In this document: one piece after another, positions 14,499 to 23,023 of the stretch
Position numbering within the stretch: the first letter of the stretch is position 1
Layout: each line of letters starts with the position of its first letter
Source: J054 sp964613615
Lineage (GTDB): Bacteria; Pseudomonadota; Gammaproteobacteria; Steroidobacterales; GCA-2729495
Reading direction: 5' to 3'
Assembly (NCBI GenBank): GCA_964613615.1
Contig: CAZTIB010000006.1
Coordinates: 1-32,876 of the forward strand
Length of the DNA: 32,876 bases
Position numbers and translations under genes: made by a program
Notes under the pieces: generated by a model
Told to the model about the DNA's origin: nothing
The model's input: the letters and a program-made list of their open reading frames with translations, nothing else
Database searches by the model: none

Positions 14499-16835
14499 GT
14501 GGCCGGACCTGAATCACAGGCACGTGAATCCGCTGCGTCCCCCGGCCTGGGGGAACCGGCCCCGCGCGTTGAGGACCTGCGCCTGGTAACGGGCCGGGGC
14601 CGGTTTGTCGACGATGTTGCGTTGCCGGGCATGGCCTTCGCCTGCGTGGTGCGCTCGCCCATCGCGCACGCGAACATCAACGAGATCGATGTCACGGAAG
14701 CTGTCGCCGCACCCGGCGTGCTCGCAGTGCTGACGGGCGACGATTACGCTGCCGACGGCCTCGGCCTGCTGCCCGTGGACGGCATTCCGGCCGGACTGAG
14801 CGGCGGCGACTGGTTCCGCACACCGTTCCCGGCGCTGACCCGCGAGCGCGCGCTGTGCGTAGGCCACGCAGTGGCACTGATCATTGCGGAAACCAGTTTC
14901 CAGGCCCGGGACGCGGCCGAGTTGGTCGCGGTGGACTACGACCCGCTGCCGGCCACCGGGAGCCTCGCCGCCGCGCTTGAACAGAATGCGCCGTCGGTCT
15001 GGCCCGATCGTCCGGACAATGTTTGCTTCACCCACGAGCTGGGAGACGCGCAAGCGGCACAGCGGGCCCTCGATGACGCGGCACACGTGATCACCCGCCG
15101 CGTCGTGAACCAGCGCGTGGCCGGCAATCCGCTGGAACCGCGGGCCTGTGTCGGCGAGTACGATGCACAAACCCGCCGCTATCACCTCACAACCGCAACG
15201 CAGACACCGCACCGCATCAGGAACCTGCTGGCGGAGGCGATTTTCCGCGTGCCAACCGACCGGGTGCACGTGCGCGCCGGCGACGTGGGTGGCGGCTTTG
15301 GCACCAAGGGCAACCTGTACCCGGAAGACATCCTGGTGCTGTGGGCTGCGCAACGCACGGGACGCCCGGTGAAATGGCTCAGCGATCGCAGCGAAAGCTT
15401 CATGGCGGATTTCCACGGCCGAGACCAGGTTGCAGACGCCGAGCTCGCCCTGGACCAGGACGGCCGCATCACTGCGCTGCGCGTCGCCACCTATACCAAT
15501 CTTGGTTGCCAGGTGGGGCCGTCCGGCGCGATTCCCCCGTTCACCGGCGCGAGCCTGCTGTCCGGCGTTTATGCGATTCCGGCGATGCATGTCACGTTGC
15601 GCGGGATGTTGACGCACACGGCCACCACCACCACTTACCGGGGCGCGGGACGCCCGGAAGCGAACTACCTGGTTGAACGCCTGCTCGACATCGCGGCCGC
15701 AGAACTCGACATCGACCCGGTGGAGATCCGCCGGCGGAACCTGATCGGCCCCGACCAGATGCCGTATACGACGGCCGTCGGCGCCACTTATGACTGTGGC
15801 GACTTTCCGGCGGTGATGGCCAAGGCCCTGGCGCTGGCTGACTGGGACGGCTACACGAGACGCCAGGCCGCGTCCGCCGCGAAGGGCCTGCTGCGCGGCC
15901 GGGGCCTCGCGATGTTTATCGAGACCTGTTCCGTGTTCGGCGAAGAAATGCAGATCCGCTTCGATGCAGATGGCAACGCCACCGTGCTGGCCGGCACCTT
16001 TCCACAGGGCCAGGGCCACGAAACGATGTACCGGCAAATGCTGGTGGACTGGCTGGGCCTGCCGGGTGACGCGATCCGCGTACTGCACGGCGATACGGAT
16101 GTGGTCCCGACGGGCATCGGCACCTACGCGTCGCGCAGCATGACGGTGGGCGGCTCCGCCCTGCGCGCGGCTGCCGATGATGTGATCCGCAAGGCGCGAG
16201 ACATCGCTGCCCGGGAGCTGGAGGTGGCGGCGGAGGACCTGCAGTTCACTCACGGCGAGTTCCGCGTGGCCGGCACCGGCGTGATGATATCCGTCGGCGA
16301 CATTGCACGGCTGGCATACCGCAGCGACGCGGACACGCTGACGGGCACCGGCCGGTACGACGCGACCCTGCGCAACTATCCGAACGGCTGCCAGGTGGTG
16401 GAGGTGGAAGTCGACCCACAAACGGGCCAGGTAGAACTCGTGCGGCACGTCGGGGTAGACGACGTGGGGCGGGTACTGAATCCGTTGCTGTACGAAGGGC
16501 AGGTGCGCGGCGGGATTGCGCAGGGCGTGGGACAGGCACTGATGGAGGCCGTGATCCACGATGAAGACGGCCAGCTGTTGACCGGCTCCTTCCTCGATTA
16601 CGCAATGCCGAAAGCGCACGACTTTCCGGAGATATTGCTCGACACCCACAACACGCCGACGGCGACGAACCCCCTCGGCGTGAAGGGCGCAGGAGAAGTG
16701 GGCACCGTCGGTGCGCCCCCGGCCGTGATGAATGCGGTGATCGACGCACTGTCCGGCTACGGCATCGATGATTTGCCGATGCCCGCGACCCCGCAAAAGG
16801 TCTGGCGGGCCATCCAGCAGGCAACGCAGCCGTGA
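14499..16835 (+). CDS. Molybdenum hydroxylase large subunit (xanthine oxidase family)
   Basis: A 778-residue Mo-cytosine-dinucleotide-type catalytic subunit that hydroxylates an aromatic heterocycle, purine-like ring or aldehyde using water oxygen. It opens with the family pattern PRVEDLRLVTGRGRFVDD. The pterin loop is GDVGGGFGTKG, the substrate loop is TYRGAGRPE (around residues 379-387), and GVKGAGEVGT supplies the base Glu733. The loop resembles the AYRGAGR class (so-called form II) and lacks the Cys of true CO dehydrogenase (AYRCSFR). GTG 14499 is taken as the start because the conserved N-terminus begins about 20 residues later; it lies 5 bases past the amidohydrolase stop, and its ribosome site is poor. 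The iron-sulfur and FAD subunits follow with overlaps in the less common order L-S-M. Confidence 0.93.
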   Translation: MAGPESQARESAASPGLGEPAPRVEDLRLVTGRGRFVDDVALPGMAFACVVRSPIAHANINEIDVTEAVAAPGVLAVLTGDDYAADGLGLLPVDGIPAGLSGGDWFRTPFPALTRERALCVGHAVALIIAETSFQARDAAELVAVDYDPLPATGSLAAALEQNAPSVWPDRPDNVCFTHELGDAQAAQRALDDAAHVITRRVVNQRVAGNPLEPRACVGEYDAQTRRYHLTTATQTPHRIRNLLAEAIFRVPTDRVHVRAGDVGGGFGTKGNLYPEDILVLWAAQRTGRPVKWLSDRSESFMADFHGRDQVADAELALDQDGRITALRVATYTNLGCQVGPSGAIPPFTGASLLSGVYAIPAMHVTLRGMLTHTATTTTYRGAGRPEANYLVERLLDIAAAELDIDPVEIRRRNLIGPDQMPYTTAVGATYDCGDFPAVMAKALALADWDGYTRRQAASAAKGLLRGRGLAMFIETCSVFGEEMQIRFDADGNATVLAGTFPQGQGHETMYRQMLVDWLGLPGDAIRVLHGDTDVVPTGIGTYASRSMTVGGSALRAAADDVIRKARDIAARELEVAAEDLQFTHGEFRVAGTGVMISVGDIARLAYRSDADTLTGTGRYDATLRNYPNGCQVVEVEVDPQTGQVELVRHVGVDDVGRVLNPLLYEGQVRGGIAQGVGQALMEAVIHDEDGQLLTGSFLDYAMPKAHDFPEILLDTHNTPTATNPLGVKGAGEVGTVGAPPAVMNAVIDALSGYGIDDLPMPATPQKVWRAIQQATQP

Positions 16836-17311
16836 TCAAGATCTCGCTGACGGTGAACGGCGTGCCAGTCGACGCGGAGGTCGACGATCGGACGCTGCTG
16901 GTGGAATTCCTGCGCAACACGCTGCGACTCACCGGCACGCACGTGGGCTGCGACACCTCCGCGTGCGGCTGCTGCGTCGTGCACCTCGATGAGCAGCCGG
17001 TGAAGTCCTGCACGGTACTGGCCGCCCAGGCCGACGGCAGCCAGGTGCTGACCATCGAAGGCCTGGCAGACGGCGAGCAGCTGCATCCGCTGCAGGCCGC
17101 CTTTCGCACGCATCACGCCCTGCAGTGCGGTTACTGCACACCCGGGATGATCATGCGCGGGGTCGACATACTGAAACGCTTCCCGGACGCCGACGAGGAT
17201 ACGATCCGGCGCGAGCTGGACGGCAACCTCTGCCGCTGCACCGGCTACCAGAACATCGTGGCGGCGATCCGCGCGTGCACGGCGGGTTCGGCGCCCGGCG
17301 AGGAGTCCTGA
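16832..17311 (+). CDS. Molybdenum hydroxylase small subunit (2x [2Fe-2S])
   Basis: A 159-residue iron-sulfur subunit that passes electrons from the Mo centre to FAD. The plant-type ferredoxin cluster uses Cys40, Cys45, Cys48 and Cys60 (VGCDTSACGCC, then KSC). The second, helical-domain cluster uses Cys99, Cys102, Cys134 and Cys136 (CGYCTPGM and NLCRCTGY). The length is normal for the family. The GTG at 16832 overlaps the stop of the large-subunit gene (GTGA), implying coupled synthesis. No signal peptide is present, so the whole enzyme should be cytosolic. The FAD subunit begins 3 bases after its stop. Confidence 0.96.
   Translation: MIKISLTVNGVPVDAEVDDRTLLVEFLRNTLRLTGTHVGCDTSACGCCVVHLDEQPVKSCTVLAAQADGSQVLTIEGLADGEQLHPLQAAFRTHHALQCGYCTPGMIMRGVDILKRFPDADEDTIRRELDGNLCRCTGYQNIVAAIRACTAGSAPGEES
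17301..17305 (+). promoter_or_regulatory. Ribosome binding site for the FAD subunit
   Basis: AGGAG stands 8 bases before GTG 17314 and within the last codons of the iron-sulfur subunit gene. It fixes the start of the FAD subunit, whose frame is open much further upstream. Confidence 0.6.
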
Positions 17312-17313
17312 AG

Positions 17314-18129
17314 GTGTATGAGTTTCGCTACCGGCGAGCTGGCTCCGTCGACGAAGCGGCGGCCCTGCTGACGGCCGACGCAGACGCGATGATTCTCTCC
17401 GGCGGCCAGACCCTGCTGCCGACGCTGAAACTGCGCATGGGGCAGCCAACCCAGCTGATCGATATCGCTCGCGTTTCGGCGCTGCGAGGTATCCGACTGG
17501 ATGACGGCACGCTGACGATAGGCGCGACGACCACCCATGCAGCGGTGGCGGAATCAGCGGAGGTCCGGCGCGCCGTTCCGGCGCTGGCGCACCTGGCAGC
17601 CGGCATCGGCGACCCGCTGGTGCGCAACCGGGGCACCATCGGCGGGTCCCTGGCCTACAACCACCCGGGTGCCGATTACCCCGCCGCAGTCCTCGGCCTG
17701 GACGCTACCATCACCACCAATCGCCGCCAGATCGGCAGCGACGAGTTCCTGCAGGGCATGCTCGACACCGCGCTGCAACCCGGTGAGATCATCGTTGCCA
17801 TCAGCTTCCCGATTCCGCGCCGCGCGGGCTACCTGAAGTTTCGCAGCCCCGGCTCCGGCTACGTGTTGACGGGCGCCTTCGTCGCCGAGACTGCCGGTGG
17901 CGTACGCGTGGCAATTAACGGCGCGGCGCCGTGTGCATTTCGCCACGCAGACTTCGAGCAGGCCCTGACCGCCAATTTTTCAACGGCTGCCCTCGACGGG
18001 ATCGGTGTACCGGAAGATGAACTGCTCGAAGACCTGCACGCGGCGCCCGATTACCGTGCCCGGTTAGCCTGCGTCGCGGTGAGTCGCGCCGTGGACCAGG
18101 CGCGCGGGCATGGACCAGGCGCCGAGTGA
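17314..18129 (+). CDS. Molybdenum hydroxylase medium subunit (FAD-binding)
   Basis: A 271-residue FAD subunit of the CoxM/XDH type, passing electrons from the iron-sulfur subunit to the external acceptor. The N-terminus reads VYEFRYRRAGSVDEAAALL, typical of the family. The FAD contacts are LSGGQTLLPTLKLRM and the second loop GTIGGSLAYNHPGADYPA. GTG 17314 is chosen over the much longer upstream frame because of the AGGAG site and because the family N-terminus begins there. At 271 residues it is slightly short against the usual 280-300, mostly at the C-terminus. Its stop overlaps the start of the TRAP lipoprotein gene (GTGATG). Confidence 0.92.
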   Translation: MYEFRYRRAGSVDEAAALLTADADAMILSGGQTLLPTLKLRMGQPTQLIDIARVSALRGIRLDDGTLTIGATTTHAAVAESAEVRRAVPALAHLAAGIGDPLVRNRGTIGGSLAYNHPGADYPAAVLGLDATITTNRRQIGSDEFLQGMLDTALQPGEIIVAISFPIPRRAGYLKFRSPGSGYVLTGAFVAETAGGVRVAINGAAPCAFRHADFEQALTANFSTAALDGIGVPEDELLEDLHAAPDYRARLACVAVSRAVDQARGHGPGAE

Positions 18130-19217
18130 TGGTGGACGTCAAACGCGCGGCGGGCGGCCGGCGATGCGTGACCGCCGTGCTGTGGCTCGCAATACTGCTG
18201 CTGGCTGCCTGCGGGCCGACGCCCGACAGCGACGACGGCCGCGTGCGCGTGGCGTCACTGTCCGCGCCGGGCTCACCGTGGCACGACGAGTGGCTGCGTT
18301 TTCAGCAACGCGTAGAGGCGCAGCCGGAGTCCGGCATCGAACTTGAAATGTTCATCGCCGGCCAGCTCGGGAGTGAGGAAACCACGCTGTCGAACCTGCG
18401 CCGCGGGCGAGTGCAGATCGGTGGCTTTTCGCTGCACGGCCTGGCCACTGTCGTCCCTGAACTCAGCGTGCTGCTGACACCCTACCTGTTCGACTCCCGC
18501 GCGGAGGTGGACTTCGTGATGGATAATTACCTGACGGAGGTATTCACGGAGTTGTTCGCCGAACAGGGGCTTAGCTTGCTGCGCTGGAGCGAGGTGGGCT
18601 GGAATCACATCTTCTGTCGTGAGCCGATGCGCACGCCCGCCGACATCCGCAACGTGCGAATTCGCGCGTCGTCCGCCATCGGGCCCCAGGTTTTCGCGCG
18701 GCGCGTGGGTGCCGATAACGTGCCGGTCCCTTACTCGGAACTGATCACGGCATTGCAGACCGGCCTTTTGGACTGCGGCCAGGGTGGCGTAGGCCTGTAT
18801 GCCGCGGCCGGGATTGCGGGCGAGGCGCCGCACCTGGCCCTGACCTATCACATCTTCGACACCGGGCTGGTCGTCGCCAATCGCGAATGGCTGGAAGGAT
18901 TGCCTGCCGCGCGCCGGGAGGTCCTGCTCGGCAGTCTCGAGTCCGCGGACGAAGGTCGCCGGCAGCTGCGTGCGGCATTGAAAACAATCCAGGCCGAGGA
19001 TCTGCCGCGCCTGGAGGTAACCGTGTACGAGCTGTCGCCCGCCGAACGGGCGCAGTGGCGAGACGCGGCCGCGGGCAGCCACGAAGAAGTGGTGGAACTC
19101 ACCGGCGGGCGGGCCCGTGAGATCTACGAACTGATCCAGGCCGGCAAACTGGCCTTCCGCCGGCAGGCGTCGACCCCGCCCGCATCGGCAACAGTGCAGC
19201 ACCAGCCGCCCGGCTAG
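18126..19217 (+). CDS. dctP: TRAP-type solute-binding lipoprotein (DctP family)
   Basis: A 363-residue extracytoplasmic substrate-binding protein. The N-terminus has a positive stretch, a hydrophobic core and the lipobox LLAAC with Cys29, so it should be a membrane-anchored lipoprotein. The body has DctP features such as LSNLRRGRVQIGGFS, SEVGWNHIFC, the PADIRNVRIRAS block with the Arg that grips the substrate carboxylate, and a late VPVPYSELITALQTGLLDCG. Such proteins bind organic acids and deliver them to DctQM permeases. No DctQ or DctM lies in the window, so its transporter must be elsewhere, or it serves as a sensor. GTG 18126 and ATG 18129 are both possible starts. Overlap with the hydroxylase genes suggests it captures the substrate or a related acid. 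Confidence 0.9.
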   Translation: MMVDVKRAAGGRRCVTAVLWLAILLLAACGPTPDSDDGRVRVASLSAPGSPWHDEWLRFQQRVEAQPESGIELEMFIAGQLGSEETTLSNLRRGRVQIGGFSLHGLATVVPELSVLLTPYLFDSRAEVDFVMDNYLTEVFTELFAEQGLSLLRWSEVGWNHIFCREPMRTPADIRNVRIRASSAIGPQVFARRVGADNVPVPYSELITALQTGLLDCGQGGVGLYAAAGIAGEAPHLALTYHIFDTGLVVANREWLEGLPAARREVLLGSLESADEGRRQLRAALKTIQAEDLPRLEVTVYELSPAERAQWRDAAAGSHEEVVELTGGRAREIYELIQAGKLAFRRQASTPPASATVQHQPPG

Positions 19218-19233
19218 CCGGCCGCCGCGGCGG
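19210..19233. repeat. Two abutting 12-bp palindromes after dctP
   Basis: CCGGCTAGCCGG (19210-19221, containing the dctP stop) is followed directly by CCGCCGCGGCGG (19222-19233). Both are perfect self-complements. There is no T-run. They could form small GC hairpins protecting the upstream mRNA or damping read-through before the acyl-CoA synthetase gene. At this GC content single 12-bp palindromes are common, so only the pairing is notable. Confidence 0.35.
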
Positions 19234-19262
19234 GTTGTTCGCGCCCGAGCCGGCGTGGGAAT

Positions 19263-20927
19263 ATGGCTGTTGTGACGTCTCCAGCCAGCATCTACGCCAC
19301 TTTCCTGGACTCGGCCCGAAGCTTCGGGGACCGGGCCATGCTGCACGTACCACCGGTCACCGGCGCGCTGTACGGCACTGGCGAGCAGACACTGAGCTAC
19401 GCGGCGGTGCAGGCAGAGGTTGACGCAGTCGCGCAGCGCTACCGGGCAACGGGGCTTGGCCAGGGCGACCGGGTGGCGCTGATGCTCGAGAACCGGCCGG
19501 TGTTCTTCACGCATTTCCTGGCCTTGAACGGTCTCGGCGTCAGCATCGTGCCGATTTATCACGAATTGCCCGCCGACGAGATTGCGTTTCGCCTCGATCA
19601 CAGCGACGTATGCCTGCTGGTGAGCCTGCCGGCCCACCAGGCCCTGGCCGAGGCGGCCAGCGGGGCCGCCCGCCAGCCAGTGCCGTGCACGACAGTCGGC
19701 GAACCGCTGCCCGCCTTTCGCGCACCGCCAGCTGAGCGGCCACCGGGTCCGGAAGACGAAGCCGCCATCGTGTACACGTCGGGCAGCACCGGCACGCCTA
19801 AAGGTTGCCTGCTGTCCAACGACTACTTCATCGCGCTGGGCCGGTGGTACCTCGACCAGGGCGGCCTGTGCACCATGTCGCCGGACGGCGAGCGACTGAT
19901 CACGCCCTTACCCCTCAGTCATATGAACGCACTGGCCTGTTCGTTCATGGCCATGGTCATGAACGGCGGCTGCCTGGTGCAGCTGGACCGCTTTCATCCG
20001 TCAACCTGGTGGCAAGCGGTGCGCGAATCCGGCGCGACGATCATTCATTATCTCGGCGTAATGCCGGCGATACTCCTGAAAATGGAGTCCGGCCCCGACG
20101 AGGACTTCGGCGACCAGGTGCGCTTCGGCTTCGGAGCCGGCGTGGACCCGCGCCATCACCGGGTGTTCGAAGCACGCTTTGGCTTCCCGCTGATCGAGGG
20201 TTGGGCGATGACCGAGACGGGGGCCGGCGCCTGCATAGTGGCCAATCGCGAGCCGCGACATATCGACGAACGCTGTTTCGGCAAGGTCCCGGCCTTCATG
20301 GAGGCCCGGATCGTGGACGACGCGGGCCGGGACTGCGCTGTCGGCACGCCGGGGGAGCTGCTGGTGCGCTACACCGGTGATGATCCGCGCCGGAACTTCT
20401 TTTCCGGCTACTTCAAGGACCCGGATGCCACCGCCGCGGCCTGGGAAGGCGGCTGGTTCCACACCGGGGATATCGTGCGCCAGGATGCCGAGGGCTCGAT
20501 GTTCTTCGTCGACCGCAGCAAGAACATCGTGCGGCGCAGCGGCGAGAACATCGCCGCAGTAGAAGTCGAAGGCGCGCTGCTGGCGCTGGATGCCGTGAAG
20601 AGCTGTGCCGTCGCGCCGGTGCCCGACGAAATTCGCGGCGAGGAGGTCATGGCGCTGATCGTGCCGGCGGCAGGCGTCGACACGAGCCTCGCCAGCGCCG
20701 AGGCCCTGTTCGAGGCGAGCCGCGACGCGCTGGCCTACTTCAAGTTGCCGGGTTACCTGGCCTTTGCCGACGAGCTGCCCCTGACCTCGTCGGAGAAACT
20801 GCAGCGCGGCGAGCTCAAAAAGCTATGTGCCGGGCTCGTCGAGGCTGGCAAAGTATATGATCTGAGGCAGCTCAAACGGCGTCGGCCCGCCCCCGGCGAG
20901 ACTGCCGATAAGAACCAGAAGGCCTGA
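19263..20927 (+). CDS. AMP-dependent acyl-CoA synthetase
   Basis: A 554-residue ANL-superfamily ligase that activates a carboxylic acid to its adenylate and then the CoA thioester. The P-loop YTSGSTGTPKG is at about 171-181, followed by PLPLSHMNAL, EGWAMTETGAG, the GWFHTGDI segment, and DRSKNIVRRSGENIA at the C-terminal hinge; the late catalytic Lys is in SEKLQRGEL. The overall look is nearer to CaiC-like and long-chain acyl-CoA ligases than to benzoate-CoA ligase, but substrate range cannot be set. It starts with ATG 19263, 45 bases after dctP; the gap holds two GC palindromes. An SDR follows 2 bases after its stop. It would supply CoA esters for the thiolase-like/DUF35 pair of the same gene run. 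Confidence 0.92.
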   Translation: MAVVTSPASIYATFLDSARSFGDRAMLHVPPVTGALYGTGEQTLSYAAVQAEVDAVAQRYRATGLGQGDRVALMLENRPVFFTHFLALNGLGVSIVPIYHELPADEIAFRLDHSDVCLLVSLPAHQALAEAASGAARQPVPCTTVGEPLPAFRAPPAERPPGPEDEAAIVYTSGSTGTPKGCLLSNDYFIALGRWYLDQGGLCTMSPDGERLITPLPLSHMNALACSFMAMVMNGGCLVQLDRFHPSTWWQAVRESGATIIHYLGVMPAILLKMESGPDEDFGDQVRFGFGAGVDPRHHRVFEARFGFPLIEGWAMTETGAGACIVANREPRHIDERCFGKVPAFMEARIVDDAGRDCAVGTPGELLVRYTGDDPRRNFFSGYFKDPDATAAAWEGGWFHTGDIVRQDAEGSMFFVDRSKNIVRRSGENIAAVEVEGALLALDAVKSCAVAPVPDEIRGEEVMALIVPAAGVDTSLASAEALFEASRDALAYFKLPGYLAFADELPLTSSEKLQRGELKKLCAGLVEAGKVYDLRQLKRRRPAPGETADKNQKA

Positions 20928-20929
20928 AC

Positions 20930-21679
20930 GTGATGCCCGAAAACAGCGCGAATCATTCACTCACCGTGGTTGTGACCGGCGGCAGTGCCGGCATCGGCTG
21001 GGGTATCTGCGAAGATCTTGTAGGCCGCGGTTACAAGGTCATCTCCGTCGCCCGCCGCAAGCCACCCCGCGAAGCGGAAGGCCTGTTCTCTTATGAAGTG
21101 GACCTCGCAGATCCCGCGGCGACCGCGGAGACGGCAGCGCAGATCGCCGCGGATCACACGGTCACGGGCCTCGTGAACAATGCCGGCATCATCCAGCCCG
21201 CCCTGGTGGAAGCCGTCACCCGCGACGATCTGATCAAGCTGACGGATCTGCACCTGGGCGCGGCCATCACCCTGACGCAGGCCTTCCTGCCCGCGATGAA
21301 AGCGGCCGGCTTCGGGCGCATCGTGAACATGTCGTCGCGCGCCGTGGTCGGCCTGGAAACCCGCACGGTTTACGCCGGCACGAAGGCCGCGATGATTGCG
21401 ATGACGCGCACCTGGGCCATGGAGCTGGGCCCGCAGGGTATTACCGTGAATGCGGTCGCACCCGGGCCGGTGGTCACAGACATGTTCACGGACGTCATTC
21501 CCGAAGACAGCGACAATGCGCGCCGTCTGGCTGCATCACTGCCGCGCCGGCGCCTGGGCACCGCGGCCGACGTAGCGAAGGCCACGTGGTTCTTCCTGGA
21601 TCCCGACAACGACTGGGTAACCGGACAAACCCTGTTTGTCTGCGGCGGCGCCAGCCTGGGTGCCCTGCAGCTGCAGTAA
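20930..21679 (+). CDS. Short-chain dehydrogenase/reductase (candidate dihydrodiol dehydrogenase)
   Basis: A 249-residue classical SDR, NAD(P)-dependent. The cofactor loop is TGGSAGIG, followed by NNAG, the catalytic Ser in MSSRA and the YAGTK Tyr/Lys pair, then the PGPVVTDMF segment that shapes the substrate pocket. Either GTG 20930 or ATG 20933 can be the start. It begins 2 bases after the acyl-CoA synthetase and ends 30 bases before a Rieske dioxygenase alpha gene. That position is typical of cis-dihydrodiol dehydrogenases, which rearomatise the Rieske product to a catechol. The role is inferred from position; a 3-hydroxyacyl-CoA or alcohol dehydrogenase is equally compatible with the fold. 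Confidence 0.9.
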   Translation: MMPENSANHSLTVVVTGGSAGIGWGICEDLVGRGYKVISVARRKPPREAEGLFSYEVDLADPAATAETAAQIAADHTVTGLVNNAGIIQPALVEAVTRDDLIKLTDLHLGAAITLTQAFLPAMKAAGFGRIVNMSSRAVVGLETRTVYAGTKAAMIAMTRTWAMELGPQGITVNAVAPGPVVTDMFTDVIPEDSDNARRLAASLPRRRLGTAADVAKATWFFLDPDNDWVTGQTLFVCGGASLGALQLQ

Positions 21680-21698
21680 GACACGCTTGGACAGAGTC

Positions 21699-21704
21699 AG
21701 GAGG
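21699..21704 (+). promoter_or_regulatory. Full-consensus Shine-Dalgarno before the Rieske alpha gene
   Basis: AGGAGG with a 5-base gap to ATG 21710. It is the strongest ribosome site noted in the window, suggesting high translation of the oxygenase relative to its weakly initiated GTG/TTG neighbours. Confidence 0.65.
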
Positions 21705-21709
21705 TCAGC

Positions 21710-23023
21710 ATGACCGACAACAATACCCACCAGATCAGCGACCTGGTGCGCGAGGACAGCGTGCACCGGGACCTGTACGTGAATCCCGAGGTGTTTGAGC
21801 TGGAGATGGACCGCATCTGGTCGAAGGCGTGGATCTTCGTCGGCCACGACAGCCAGGTGCCGAAAGCGGGCGACTTCTACGCTACGGAGATTGGTCGGGA
21901 GCCGGTGATCATGGTGCGCCAGACCAATGGCGACGTGCGGGTGCTGCACAATCGCTGCGCGCACAAAGGTGCGAAGCTGACGGGCAGATCCCAGGGCAAC
22001 TGCAAGGGCTTCCGCTGCGCGTACCACGGCTGGACTTACAAGCTCGACGGCCGGCTGGCCGGCGTGCCGGCGCGCAAAGGCTACGACAACACGCCCTTCG
22101 ACATGAAAGACCCCGCCTTCTCCCTGCTACCGGTGGCCCAGGCCGACAGCTACCGCGGCTTCGTGTTCGCCACCCTGGATCCCCATGCACCGCCGCTGCC
22201 CGAGTTCCTCGATGATGCCGCTGCGACCCTCGACAACATTGCCGACCGCGCGCCCGAAGGCGAAGTCGAGGTGGCCGGACCGCCGCTGCGCTACCTGCAC
22301 AACTGCAACTGGAAAATGTTCGTCGAGAACCTCAACGACGCGATGCACCCGATGGTGGCCCACGCATCCGTCGGCAATGCCGCGCGCCGCTATATGGAGG
22401 AGCAACCGGAAGGTACCGTGTATCCGCCGGAGGCCGAAATCATTTTTCCGTTCGGCTCCAGTTACGAGTTTTTCGACAAGATGAAGATCACCGCGCTGCC
22501 GAACGGTCATGCGTACATGGGTGGCGAAGTGAGCATCCACTCGGACTACAGCGACGTGCCGGGCTACATGGACGCCATGGTGAAGGCCTATGGTGAAGAC
22601 AGGACGAAGAAAATTCTGTCCCAGAACCGCCACAACACGATCTTCTACCCGTCCTTCACCGCGAAGGATGCGGTCCAGGCGGTGCGCGTGTGCCGGCCCA
22701 TCGCGGTGGACAAGACCATGATCGAGTCCTGGCATTTCCGCCTGAAGGGTGCGCCGGAGCAGATGCTGAAGCGCACCATCCTGTATTCGCGGCTGATCAA
22801 CTCCAATGCGTCGATGGTCGGCCCTGACGACTGGGACTGCTACACACGGATCCAGGAGGGCCTCGCCTCGGATGCGAAAGTCTGGCTGGATGCCAGCCGC
22901 GGCCTCGGCCAGGAGGAGGACACAGGCGCCGGTCGTCGCAAGTCTTTCGGCACCAGCGACCTGTCATACCGCAACCAGATCCGGGCCTGGCTCCAGTATA
23001 TGACCAGCGAGGTGGCGGCATGA
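21710..23023 (+). CDS. Rieske non-heme iron oxygenase, alpha subunit
   Basis: A 437-residue catalytic subunit of an aromatic-ring-hydroxylating dioxygenase. The Rieske [2Fe-2S] centre is bound by Cys83-x-His85 and Cys103-x2-His106 (RCAHKG and RCAYHGW). The mononuclear iron site has the bridging Asp210 and ligands His213 and His218 in NLNDAMHPMVAH; Asp376 in GPDDWDCY is the probable third ligand. The N-terminus (HRDLYVNPEVFELEMDRIW) is typical of benzoate/anthranilate-like and biphenyl-like alpha chains. The enzyme needs a ferredoxin and reductase, and none is present here. The beta subunit follows with an ATGA overlap. An SDR lies before it and an aldehyde dehydrogenase after, as in ring-degradation operons. 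Cytosolic; the aromatic substrate is unknown. Confidence 0.95.
   Translation: MTDNNTHQISDLVREDSVHRDLYVNPEVFELEMDRIWSKAWIFVGHDSQVPKAGDFYATEIGREPVIMVRQTNGDVRVLHNRCAHKGAKLTGRSQGNCKGFRCAYHGWTYKLDGRLAGVPARKGYDNTPFDMKDPAFSLLPVAQADSYRGFVFATLDPHAPPLPEFLDDAAATLDNIADRAPEGEVEVAGPPLRYLHNCNWKMFVENLNDAMHPMVAHASVGNAARRYMEEQPEGTVYPPEAEIIFPFGSSYEFFDKMKITALPNGHAYMGGEVSIHSDYSDVPGYMDAMVKAYGEDRTKKILSQNRHNTIFYPSFTAKDAVQAVRVCRPIAVDKTMIESWHFRLKGAPEQMLKRTILYSRLINSNASMVGPDDWDCYTRIQEGLASDAKVWLDASRGLGQEEDTGAGRRKSFGTSDLSYRNQIRAWLQYMTSEVAA

Noticed and set aside
14514..16796. Minus-strand open frame of 760 codons opposite the hydroxylase large subunit
   Set aside because: Its composition is rich in His, Arg and Gly with no domain, and the opposite strand encodes a clear family protein.
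14499..18129. Aerobic CO dehydrogenase (coxMSL)
   Set aside because: The substrate loop is TYRGAGR and not AYRCSFR, and the gene order is L-S-M. A different molybdenum hydroxylase is more likely.
18273..19637. Minus-strand open frame of 454 codons over dctP and the acyl-CoA synthetase start
   Set aside because: It covers two genes with clear families and a lipobox on the other strand.
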